Shown piece after piece: positions 33,900 to 44,091 of a DNA stretch of 64,000 nt; within the stretch, counting starts at the first letter, position 1, and each line of letters starts with the position of its first letter. A program made the translations under genes and the position numbers. The stretch comes from Puccinia triticina (lineage: Eukaryota > Basidiomycota > Pucciniomycetes > Pucciniales > Pucciniaceae), in assembly GCF_026914185.1 (NCBI RefSeq), contig NC_070571.1, positions 2,604,001 to 2,668,000 on the forward strand, read 5' to 3'. Under the pieces are notes generated by a model that saw only the letters and a program-made list of their open reading frames with translations, was not told where the DNA came from and searched no databases.

Positions 33900-34689
33900 G
33901 GCCCCAATTATAAACACTATTTTGAGATTATTTTGAAAATGTTTTGAAATCAAAACCAACTTCGTTTTGACTTCTTTTCATTTCAAAATATCTCAAAACT
34001 CTTCAAACGCACCCGGGAGGGGTGTTTGAGGTTTCAGAAATCCAACATGTGAGGAATTGAACTTTTGAAATGGCAGTACACCTGTATGGTTGCCAGGCCA
34101 CTACTCCCCATTCAATTTCTGTACTGGGTTGGCGGAGGTTGCAAATGGGTACATGTATACCACCAATTCTTGGACCGGCATGTCCGACAACTCCTCTAGC
34201 CAACCTCGTTCTGGGATATGGTGGTCCAACAAGATGTCGGACTTGCCTGTCCGAGCAGATGGGCCAATTGGTGATGGCCATGTCCAAGAACTGCTCAGAC
34301 AGGCCGCTCCAAGGACTTGTTGGACCTACCGGTCCAAACTGGTGCCAATACATAGTTTGACCTGCTTGCCGAGGTCTTTGGCAAGCAAGGAACATTGTAC
34401 TCACACAAGGGAACCTCCTGGGCCAGCGGAGCATCCGGTTCAAGCTCCGGTCCTGGAGCTGTATTTCAGCTGTCCTGGCCTGTGTCACAGATATCTTGCT
34501 CCTGCCTACCCACTCCGGCAGGCTACTCGGTCAGGGATGCACAAATGTTTATATGTGCACCCTGTTGTTTGAAGCTTGCCCAAGAGATTTTTGAAATCAA
34601 AAATCTCTCATTTTGTTTTTGTTTTTGTTTCAAAATTGTTTTTGAATACTTTCAAAATAAAACTCAAATATTTGTTTATAAATGGGGCC
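33900..34689. mobile_element. MITE-like element with GGCCCC..TTATAAACA ends
   Basis: The left end GGCCCCAATTATAAACA and the right end TGTTTATAAATGGGGCC are inverted repeats continuing about 35 bp with mismatches. TGA on both sides may be a 3-bp target duplication, as in PIF/Harbinger-type elements, but three bases are weak evidence. Interior 34000-34560 has no recognisable transposase. Confidence 0.6.
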
Positions 34690-35154
34690 TGAATCAATTG
34701 CCAAATTTCTTTTTTTGGCTTTGGAGTTGTTCTTTTCACCATTGTTTCTTTTAATTCTCTTTGATTGTTTTTTTGGACCCTTGAGGGCCCTCTTCCTGGC
34801 CAATTGATCTTTTTTCAGCTTTGCCTTGACAATCTCAAACGCTGAGGCATTTTGTTTGCTTCAGCAACAGCCCCCCTTTACATTTTGTTTTCACTTTGGG
34901 TGATTGAATTGGTGCTGCAACATGGGTTCCAGCTGCAATCTGATTGGTTTCCTCAAGAATATTAGCCAATTTTGCAGATTTTCTTGAGAAGGAGATACAG
35001 TTAGCTTCTTGATCTGTTCATCCTAGTCAAAGGTCTCCAATTTGGCTGTCTGCAAATGGAAAAAAAAAAGTTGATGAATCAGAAATTCAAATTGACTGCC
35101 TTGTTGGAGACAAAAATATATGATCTTCAATAGTTCCACAAGATTATAAAAACC
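34690..35154. other. Intergenic between MITE and solo LTR
   Basis: AT-rich, with a Lys-rich low-complexity translation on the minus strand but no domain recognised. Confidence 0.35.
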
Positions 35155-35159
35155 GGGGA

Positions 35160-36335
35160 TGTCAGCCTGAGAGTCAACACAGTTGACCTAAAACTGCCTT
35201 TTATATCCATTTTATACCTAAATGTGCTCACATCTTTTTAACCTTAAGACATAAGGTTGTTTTGACTTCAGATTCTGTTTTCTCATGCAATTCTAACCCT
35301 AGTTACAACTTATCATTTCTTTGTAACCCTACTCTTTCCCTAAGTTCTTTTGTCAGCCTTAGAGTCTGTTCCTCCAATTGGGTCCCGCGACTCAATGAAT
35401 TACAATTGAGTCCCGCGACTCAATGAATTACAATAGAGTCCCGCGACTCAACGAATTACAATTGAGTCCCGCGACTCAATGAGAGTTATGGCGCGCATGC
35501 ACAGTTGTGATGTGAGTCCCGCGACTCAATGAATTACAATTGAGTCCCGCGACTCAATGAGAGCTATGGCGCGCATGCGCAGCTGTGATGTGGCAGTGCT
35601 ACCAGGCGCGCCAACCACTTGTACATGGGTAATTATGTAAGCCAACTGTGAAAATTTTTGAAGTCAGGATCTCCCTTGCCTGAGGAGGATCAACAGACTT
35701 CAGACACCCAGAACCACACCCCCAGATAGCCCAGGATCACCACCAAAGAGGATACCACGCTCCCAGTATACCTACCTTCACAGGCGCCTAGGATATTGAC
35801 AGTAAGTATCACTCTTTCACTGAACCTTGACTATCTCAGAGGTAGAACTCTGTGTCTCTTGATTGCTCTCTCCTTCTGCTTGCTTCTGCCCAATCTTTGA
35901 TCACAGGTCTGCACCTATCTTGAAATCATCAACCAAAGGATTCTGCTGCATCATATCCTTCTTTTTCTGTGGTTTTTGTAAGAAACAAACCACATAGGTT
36001 TCCCTTTAAAGAACCTTGACTATCCAGAAGGAAGCTAAAAAATTGTGGCTGGATTAAACTTGTCTAATCCAGAAGCCCTCCACGTTTCTTTGGTGAGAGG
36101 AGGGTGTTGCACTCTCTAGCACAGCTTGGCAGCACTCTTCTAAAGAGGTAGCATTGCTAGTGGACGTGCATTCCCACCAGAATAATCTTGAACATCTGCT
36201 TAATCTGGAATCTGCTCAGTCTCTTTCTCTCTTTCTCTCTCTCTCTTGTATTTGTATTTTCTTTATCCAAAGAAATCCAAATATTGCCCCCCATTTTCTT
36301 GTGTCCTGTTGTCACTATAGAGACTCAGGCTCACA
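35160..36335 (+). mobile_element. Solo LTR (1176 bp), target duplication GGGGA, with internal palindrome expansion
   Basis: Begins TGTCAGCCTGAGAG and ends CAGGCTCACA, flanked by GGGGA at 35155-35159 and 36336-36340. It is the same family as 32365-33333 in the opposite orientation. It is about 200 bp longer, mainly because of an array at 35375-35600: six copies of GTCCCGCGACTCAA spaced by GAATTACAAT, with the GGCGCGCATGC segment also duplicated. Confidence 0.92.
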
Positions 36336-36340
36336 GGGGA

Positions 36341-37979
36341 TACCAATTGAAATCAAAAGTGTTTTTGAACACAGTTCAGTTGGATCAAGCTTCCCAATTT
36401 TTTCATACTGAATGAGATCATTTGTATTTGTTCAGTAAATTTTTGGGTCAAATAAGCCTTGCTTTGTGCCAGTGGGAAGGTTAGCTGACTGATGTTGCCC
36501 TCAAGTGGGCAAACAAATTTTTTCAGTCAGTTTCAGGTTAAAGTGACCTGAAATTAGCAGGAGACCGCCCTAGCCTGAAGCTAGATTTCAGGTTAAGGCT
36601 CACTAAATTTAGCTGACCTCAGCATGAAATCAAACCTGAGGTTGTTGACCCCGTGTTCCAATGAAATTTCTGGTTGGGTTAATTTGCCCAAAATCTAAGT
36701 TTGTTAAAGACAGACAATCACAGAAACAAACTTCAAGGGTTTCCCCTACAATTTAATCAAAAAAAAAGAAATAAAATCACACCCAACCCAAAGCCCAATC
36801 TCTACTAGAGAGATTGCAAGCATTGGGCAGATGACCCCCAGCGCGCCGCATTTAAGGCAATTGCAAAGGGGGGTCATCAAAAATTAACCCTCAAACTGTG
36901 CACGCGCAACAGCGGAGGGGGTTGAGTCGACTCTCTGGCTGGAATTGCAGCGCAGCGAGTTGACTGGCGCTTTGTACCTGCCAGAGGTACCCCTACTTAT
37001 AGGCACATTCTCTGATGTTAATCTGACCGCATCCCAACCGTTCCCACCACAACCACAACACATCCTGCCTCTCCACGCCTCACATCAATCTTGGTCAACA
37101 CCATCGTAGGGCCTGCTACGCCCCTCACAACGATTGCCCAAGCTCACACATCACCATGCCGCATATCCAAGGTCATGCTACAGCCCGACTCTTTCAATCA
37201 ATCTATCCCCACGACCCGAAAATCGTGGCCGGGAACCCCGCTCCAAGCCCCTCCGACGACCCACACTTGCCCCTCCGCAGGTCCCGCCCCCATAGACCAC
37301 TGGCAAGCGTTGACGGCGATCGACAGACGACGACCATCTCCGCCGTCCCCGTATTTTGAAGCTGGGAACTTTATTCCTTTGCCTCCAACACCTCCACCGC
37401 TTCATTTTCATCTGTCAACAAATAATTCCGTCAGCAAGATGAATATGCAAAGTGACTGTCAACACCGAGTTTCATTTTACTTCGCCCGCACCCCAAAGTC
37501 CAAGTTTGACTCTGGACCATTGTATTGCTTTACACCACCGAACACCAAGCCCTTAATCACCTTTCGAGAACACGTCCTAGAATTGCAGTTTGGATCCGAT
37601 TCAGAAATTTGTCTAGGTTCAGAAGACTCAGGAGGAGCAAGGTTCAGACACAAGTGGAGGTATAGCCCGACTCTCAACCCATTTCCTTTCCGACATTTAT
37701 CTCTCATTGTTTATTCTTTATTAACCATTGTTTCTACTTAGGCTTGTTTTGTCTGTGTCCATTTCATTCCTGTTAAAATCTTCCTTGAGAATCTATTCGA
37801 GTTATAGTTAGGCCCCAAACTATAAGAAGGTACTTGGTTTCACTCATTCAATCATGTTTTCCTTCTCTATTCTCACTATTCTTGATTTTCTTCCCTTTTT
37901 ATCTCAGTGTCATACTACTACTAGCTTTTAAATAGTGTGCTGCAATAAAGTGAAAGATCTCAAATTCCTACATCATCGA
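36341..37979. other. Intergenic with one unsupported 216-codon ORF
   Basis: An ORF at 37091-37741 on the plus strand is Pro/Thr/Ser-rich without signal peptide, domain or intron context. I cannot tell it from chance in this composition. The remainder has no supported feature. Confidence 0.4.
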
Positions 37980-39187
37980 CTCCTCAGCCTTCCCCCCTTG
38001 CACCGGCCCCGTCATTTTCCACCCTGGCCGCAACCCTGACCTCTCCGTGCCTCCCTACAACCTCTCCGACCACATCCTGGGCCCCGCTCGTCGGCTGGAT
38101 AGTCATGGCCCCACCCTCAACCAGAACGTACGGATTGACCAGGCCATCAACGAGCTTGCGAAGCGCTTCCAGCCCGTATGGATCACCCAATCCCCGCTCA
38201 GCTGCCGGCTCTCGCCCAAAACCAAGGCGCTTATTTGGATGCGGTTCCTGGACGGAGCCGGCAGGACGAAAGGCGCGCTCATGGTGATGATTGCGCTGAA
38301 TCTGCATTTGTCGCAGCAGGTGCTGCCGGTGATCACCAATGCGATCCTGACCTTGCTGCGATACCTGGGGGCCAACAACGTGTATGTGTCGGTGTGTACA
38401 CCCCGGAAGGACTGGCCCATCTGGGCGCGGTGCTGAGCGGACTGGGCGTGCAACACCACATGCGGTGCGCCAAGGAGGAGACAATCTGGATGGGTGTGGA
38501 CCGGATCAAGCTGCTCTCGGAGTACCACAACCAGGCGCTGTTGGCCTTTGACAATGCTGACCGGGCCCTTGACGGGCTCTCCAACCTGGTCTTCATCAAC
38601 AATGTCTTCCTCTGTGCCCAGGAAATCCTTGAGCTGCTCTGGTAACGTCGCTTCCAGGGGGCGGACTCAGCGTGCGGGACCGACTGGTGGGAGGCCAAGA
38701 CGCTACGGGAACAGTACGGCTTGCAGACCCCTCACCGCCCGACGACGCCCGCTCGCAGTCGGTGGTCTTCTACGACTCGTGGGTCACCCGCTCGTTGACA
38801 GGCAAGACGCTGCGCCCTTGGCTGCAGATCCTGACGGAGTACAAGGACGGCTAAGCGGCAATCTTTGGGGCCAAGGAGTCGAAGGTCTTCCAGGCCCGCT
38901 TCCACAACGTACTCCCCGTGCCCGTGTATTTGTGCTGGAACGACATTGTCGCCCTGGCCCCAGCGCCCTTCCGGGGCCCAGAGGGACTCACCTTCCGCGC
39001 CGCCGACCGCCTCACTAACAAGTGTCCGTCCTCCGAGTGCCAGCTCTTTGCAAAAGACTTCTCATTAGGCTTCAATAAATGCCTCCTCATCCCTAATGTT
39101 GCCGTCACCTACACCCGCATCATCTACTATGCTGGCGGCGTTGTCCGCGGCTCCAATTGCGACAACCCTCTCAGTAGAACTCGATAG
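37980..39187 (+). pseudogene. CAP59/CMT1-type alpha-1,3-mannosyltransferase relic
   Basis: Three frames together give a CAP59_mtransfer-like protein in the right order: MVMIALNLH..ILTLLRYLGANNVYVSV (frame of 38047-38436), then HLGAVLSGLGV, LLSEYHNQAL and LVFINNVFLCAQEILELL (frame of 38178-38645), then VVFYDSWVTRSLTG, PVPVYLCWNDIVAL and CQLFAKDF..VAVTYT (frame of 38672-39187). The frame changes near 38397 and near 38730, and stop codons fall at 38643 and 38852. The family uses GDP-mannose to build capsule or cell-wall mannans in basidiomycetes. No introns were needed, so a processed copy is possible, but no poly-A tail is evident. The gene is not functional as read. Confidence 0.7.
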
Positions 39188-39672
39188 ACCCCACTGTGTT
39201 TGTCCCTCCTTCATTTTGTTTTTTGATCTTTTGCCCGTACTCGCTGACTCTTCCCTTCAAAATACAGGTGCAATGGCCCTGGACTTATGTATAACCCCAA
39301 TCCCCTTTCCTGATCCGCTCAACCCATCTACAGGAAATATTTGTGTTTCTTGCCATGAGCACCCCACTTGTCTGTTCAAAGATCTACATTTACCAACATT
39401 TTTCAGATTGAAAAAAATAACTTGAAAGAAAGCTTATGGATTTGAAAAATAAAATTCTGTTGAGCAGCCTGGGGACACCCTTTTTATTTCTTTCACTGCA
39501 CACATCCTTCCACCAGGACCTATCAGCCCTGCAGCATAGTCAAATTAGTGGTATGTGGCTGAAATTTCTACCAAATCACATGCTGAATTGAGGAATTGGA
39601 GGCAGTGAAATGAGAGCCATCAATGCATCTCTGAGTAAATTGTACAGTTATTTCAAGCTAAACCTTGGAAGG

Positions 39673-39689
39673 ACAGCGGCAAAGCCGCC
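39673..39689. repeat. Second copy of motif GCCGCCTTGGCCTCTAG
   Basis: See 33645-33671; the context here is CAGCGGCAAA on the left. It lies at the downstream edge of the MULE transposase relic on the minus strand. Confidence 0.6.
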
Positions 39690-40020
39690 TTGGCCTCTAG
39701 TTGTCAACTTAAACCAACAAATATGAATGCTCTGAGACAATCCTTGATCACAAATAGGGGGTATCAAATATGACCAAATCCACCATTATGTAATTGACTG
39801 GTTTGAAAAACCCATCATTTTTAAAACACGCTGGTCCTTCTTCTACCCCATTTTATGATCCATTGGTGAACAATTTCATTTTTGGCTAGTTGACTGGTTT
39901 CTAATTGTGGATTTCTCATATTTGATACCCCCTAATGAAAATATATTACCAAGGAGGGCATGAAACACTTAGGAATGTTGACAAGGTTTTTAACGGTATC
40001 CTGTCCAATTGTCATATGAA
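39690..40020 (-). pseudogene. MULE transposase relic, downstream part
   Basis: On the minus strand the frame entering from the hAT insertion point (40028) reads on from the segment left at 54286-54340: VNAQVNH continues as MTIGQDTVKNLVNIPKC, matching the pre-terminal region of Mutator-like transposases. It is then split by the TA MITE at 39755-39934 and resumes as IKDCLRAF before decaying. See 54286-55543 for the upstream part. Confidence 0.65.
39755..39934. mobile_element. MITE, Tc1/mariner-like, TA target
   Basis: Ends TAGGGGGTATCAAATATGA and its complement, with about 30 bp of imperfect inverted repeat; TA at both ends fits a TA target duplication. About 180 bp with no coding capacity. 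Confidence 0.7.
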
Positions 40021-40897
40021 CATGGTTATAAGGATGATAATTGGGCCGGGTGTCCATTGGCCCGCCCAAACCCGGCAGGGTTTGGGCTGGGCGCGGACAC
40101 ACTTTTCTTAGGATTATCAGACTTTGGCCCGGCCCACTACTGCTATCAAACGGCGCGGGCCAGCGCGGGCTGCCCAGCGGGGGCCCGCGGGCTTACCCGA
40201 TTGGACCCAAATGTGCCCCAGGTACCTACCCAAGCACATAAACTCCAACTTGTCCGCTTTCCCACTCTCTTGATGTGAAAAATAGTCATTGCTTGGACTT
40301 GATTGCAATCTTCATGTTGCTTGTTCAACTATTTTCCTTTGGTTTTCACATCACACTCTTCATGGGTAGGTTTTGGTTGGATATTCTACTATAGAAATGT
40401 AGATATGACACATGATATCAATCAGAACCAAAATTTTAGCTTAGAAAGTGGTGTTGAAAGCTTGATGCTTGAAATGAGCGACTGGGCTTGTAGTAACTAG
40501 CACATGCATAAAAGAACCCCAATTGGTACCGGTGTTTCTCTTTCATGCAGTACACTTCAGCATATCAGCAATTTTTGAAAAACCCTATCAAAATACACTT
40601 TCCAACAACCAATCTTAGTTCCAACTTCTCATAACTATCCATCTAGCCTACTCGTATCAATTTGAACTTTATCAGCAACACTGTAGTGACCATGCCTGCT
40701 TCTGGAGTCCAAAAGAGTGCTACTGCTCGCAACAACAATGATGTTATTTTCTTGTCCAGCTCAATCACCAGTCCTACATCAGCCATCACTCCGCAAACCA
40801 ATGCTGACAACATCAACGTTCAAGAGAACTCTGCGGTTGTATCTTCATCAATCACTGCAAGTCCAGTCTCTCTGCAGCATCTGCGGCTGGGACAAAC

Positions 40898-41583
40898 TAG
40901 GGATGCCAATTGGGTGGGCTTGGGCCGACTTTTTATCGGGCGGGCCAGGCCGGGTCATTTTCTGCCAAGTGGCCGCCCGCCCCGAACCCATTTAGCTCCC
41001 AGGCAGGCCACAGGCCGCCCACGGGCCCCAGCCAAAAATTTGAAAAATTGAAAGTATTTATTTTTTTCTTCAGGCTAGTGTGTAGATAAACAAAATCAAA
41101 AAATATACTTATTAGCCTCATAGGCATAAAAAAAAGAAATACATGTAGTGAATCATTCCTTGCGAGCTCGCTCGCGTGCCTTGAATTAATGCCTCAACAG
41201 AATCCTTGCTTAGGCGCATTGCTTTGGGGTGGCCCAGTGTTAGAAGCCGCCATGTCCACTTTGACCAACAACGACGGTGACTGATTTGACTGTGTGATAG
41301 TTGAACCAGTGGGAAACTAGCTGGCAATCGGGATGGTGACCGGCTCCGGTCCGGAGTTGAACTACATCCTGGCACTGGTCACAACTGCCCCCTCCCCCCC
41401 GGGGCGGGGACCGGGGAAGCCCATTGGGCACCCAACAGGTTGCCCGCGCCGGCCTGATTTCTCTCACGGGTCTGCCGGGCCGGGCTGACATCCGGATTTT
41501 CTATGAAAAGGCGGCCCACACCCAGCCCAAACCCGGCCGGGTTCGGGCGGCCTGTTGGCAAGCCCACCTGATTGGCATCCCTA
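40898..41583. mobile_element. Non-autonomous hAT MITE, target duplication GGACAAAC
   Basis: Ends TAGGGATGCCAATTGGGTGG and complement, with a perfect 8-bp duplication at 40890-40897 and 41584-41591. It belongs to the same family as 27287-28526. A short hAT C-terminal remnant lies near 41130-41240 on the minus strand (AMRLSKDSVEALIQGTRAS). It interrupts the outer hAT transposase between residues GT and NHLQWHSEKC, which rejoin in frame when it is removed. Confidence 0.92.
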
Positions 41584-41817
41584 GGACAAACCACCTTCAA
41601 TGGCACTCTGAGAAATGCTTCACAGAGCACAATGGTGTGGCTACTAAACAGGCTCTACTCACGTTTGGCTTGCTTTTGGTGTGGATTTTTTCTCAAGAAG
41701 AAACTTGTGAAAAGCTGGCAATGATGGTTATCAAGCATGAATATCTGTTCAGCATTGTTGAGCACAAGGGCTTCATCGATTTCATGAAGGCCTCCCAACC
41801 AAAGTTCACAATTCCCG

Positions 41818-42100
41818 CAACACCGCAAGAGCTACGCTGACTAAAGCGGACAGCGCAGCGGAAGCGTAGAAAATTACCTGCCACTTCGCTAAGCTTTTTG
41901 AAGCGGTCTTAGCGCTTCGCTTTCTGCTAATTGATCTGAGGATATTTTTTTCTAAATTTTAGCGTAAAAAAGCGGCGTGCCGCTACGCTTGACGCTTTAA
42001 TAGCGGTAAAATCGCTATTGTAGCGAGTTTATTCCGCTAAAAAAGCGAATGAAAACCACTATTATAGCGAGGGGATTGTTTGCTCTTCCGGCGGCAAAAA
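41818..42100. repeat. Left subterminal AGCG repeat region
   Basis: Repeated AGCGGA, AGCGTA, TAGCG and their complements (GCTACGCT, CGCTAAG). It matches in kind the right subterminal region at about 50990-51323 and the MITE at 27963-28422. It ends near TGCTCTTCCGGCGG, an imperfect internal copy of the terminal GCTCTTGCGG. Confidence 0.8.
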
Positions 42101-42245
42101 GTCATGATTTGAATCCTTGGTATGTCGGCATATAGACTTATTCAAGATTGAGATTGTGTATCATCTAGTATGTATAGTATGTATTCATTTTTGTATTGGT
42201 CCATTCAACTACTCGTGTATCTAGTATGTGTAGTAAATATGTACT

Positions 42246-42262
42246 AGAGGCCAAGGCGGCTT
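42246..42262. repeat. Third, inverted copy of motif CTAGAGGCCAAGGCGGC
   Basis: Inside the 9.5-kb element; context CTTCGCCGCTGC on the right. See 33645-33671. Confidence 0.6.
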
Positions 42263-42269
42263 CGCCGCT

Positions 42270-43337
42270 GCAGGGGCAAGAAACATAAACTTCATTTTTC
42301 CAAAATATTACAATTGGCTCTGCTTGTAACTTGAGTTTATTCTCCTCCTGGGGCAAAGATGTGTGAGATGGCTGAATTTTTTGATCAGTTGAGGCTCAAG
42401 CCATTGTGATTTTCCCAGCATTGTCCAAGGAGGGATTGGTCAGTGAATGATATCCAGCTGCTCCTGCTTCAAGTTTGACCACACAGTATGAGGGGACTCA
42501 ACCAGAGGGGCTGGCATGGGATACCAGCTCCAGCCCCTGCACTATCTGGTTGTTGATCAACACAAACCAAAAAAAAGAGGCAAGCCCACATTCTTCCCAC
42601 GTTTGACCATCTTGATCACTTGGCTACTGTTGTTGGTTGAAATTGCAGGTTCTAACAGTAAGGAACCTGATATTGACATGATTCTTCCATCCAAATCACA
42701 AGCTACTTTGACCATCACCAAGACTGCTGGGGTTTGAACTCCAGCATTAACCACCAACAGCCTTGACAATTCAGCATATGAATCTCAGTCAAGGAAAATA
42801 AAACTAACAATTGAAGTTTGGGAGCACTTCACCAAGATAATTGGTTAGCTTAATTATCCTCTCTTCAGCCAAGAGAACCTGAATCTGAATGCTCATCTCC
42901 ACAGCAGGAAAGTTATTGCCTTCATTTGTGTGCATGATCATTACAGCTAGGGGGTGTCCTTGCTAACATCACACAAATGCCTTACTGTGAGCCATCAATT
43001 TTAAAGTGAAGAGTTAGTGGATGTAACTTTGATTTATGTGCTGCATTTGGCCTGAGGCAGGCCAGCCAACCGGTGTGGCATTTTCCCGGCCGTCATCCTG
43101 ACCGGAGGGTGCTTGCGTGAGCTCCTCTGTGGTGCACAGGGCCGAGGGCCATGACCCAGGTGAACCATTCCCCAAGACAATGTCTTGCGGCCAAGAAGTC
43201 TCTGACTGCGGGCTGGTAGAGGGGTCCGGCGCGGCCAGTCGCTGGGACGGTCTGTTAGGCCAAGGCCATGCTGTGCAGCTGGGTGCTGGGTGTGGTGGGG
43301 TCGGAGGTGACATCGACGTAGCGGACATTTGAGGCCT
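42270..43337. other. Unassigned cargo DNA of the 9.5-kb element
   Basis: Short ORFs on both strands. The GC-rich part 43030-43337 on the minus strand reads like old coding sequence (YVDVTSDPTTPSTQLHSMAL in one frame) but with a stop and frame changes. I do not recognise the protein. Confidence 0.35.
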
Positions 43338-43556
43338 GCACCAGGAAAAATCAATTGTCACCAGACATCAGGTGACATCAAGCAACAATGACTGTAACTT
43401 TGTTCCAGCTCTGGTGCTACCACAACTAGGCTACAATGGCCCCTTTGTTTCCTACAGGGGCTGTCCATGCGGCCAACTGTGCAGCTGGTGGGTAGCTCAG
43501 TGGGCTTAGGCTGATGTCACCTGTAGTCTAGTGACAGTTTATTTTTCCTGGTGCTG
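43338..43556. mobile_element. MITE with CACCAGGAAAAAT ends (short member of the 21.4-25.2 kb family)
   Basis: Left CACCAGGAAAAATCAATTG, right complement of CACCAGGAAAAATAAACTG; each end then contains a hairpin GTCAC..GGTGAC. It abuts the phytochrome N-terminal exon and may have cut it. Confidence 0.75.
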
Positions 43557-43559
43557 GTC

Positions 43560-43990
43560 TGTGGCGCGGGCGGGACGGTGTGTGTGAGTGGGTGGCTGTA
43601 GAAAGAGAGAGGGGGGGACGGCACATCCGGGGATCCGGATCGGCTCGTCCTCGCAGGCCGTGAACTCACCCCTGCGGCCGGTCAGGATCAGCAGCCCGTC
43701 CTCGCCCTGCTGGTACTCAAAGCGGGTGGTGATGTAGGAGTCCGGGTCAGAGAGGATGGTCGGGGGGGGGGGGGGGGGGGGGGGGAGCTGCATTGGCTCG
43801 GGTCGGAGCGCGAGGAGGGCGCGGCGGCGGAGGGTGCGGCGTGGCTCATCCCGGCAATTGATACCGGCTGCTCGATTGTCGGCGGGCCTCGGGTGGAGGA
43901 GGGGTGGCTGATGACGGATGATCGGCTGAAGTGCTGATGGTGGCGGGTAGATTTGGAGCGGTGGTCGGTAGTCAACAAGTCTGCCTCGAG
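43560..43990 (-). pseudogene. Phytochrome N-terminal exon, second copy
   Basis: The minus-strand translation has a low-complexity Ser/His/Pro leader, then (after a long G-run at 43756-43786 that breaks the frame) SDPDSYITTRFEYQQGEDGL, ILTGRRGEFTACEDEPIRIPG. The last part is the start of the phytochrome PAS domain; the Cys of TACEDEPIRIPG aligns with the biliverdin-attaching Cys of bacterial and fungal phytochromes. After IPG a likely donor follows and the rest of the gene is absent; the MITE at 43338-43556 begins there. The exon lies downstream of the histidine-kinase part of the other copy, so it is not that copy's own first exon. Confidence 0.7.
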
Positions 43991-44091
43991 TAGATCAGGC
44001 TCCGTTTAGACGGGCATGGTGAAACGCTATGGGTGTGATACAACGGATAACGATGGCGTCTGAAAGGGGTCTACCTTTCAGGTTCACTTAC

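Noticed and set aside
37091..37741. 216-codon Pro-rich ORF
   Set aside because: No domain, signal peptide or splice context; kept only as a note in the intergenic entry.
38494..39018. 174-codon ORF with many Ser/Arg
   Set aside because: Off-frame reading of the mannosyltransferase relic in GC-rich DNA.
43756..43786. Poly-G run as a G-quadruplex regulatory element
   Set aside because: It interrupts a coding exon of a pseudogene copy and may be a length-variable or sequencing-prone homopolymer; no regulatory context is visible.
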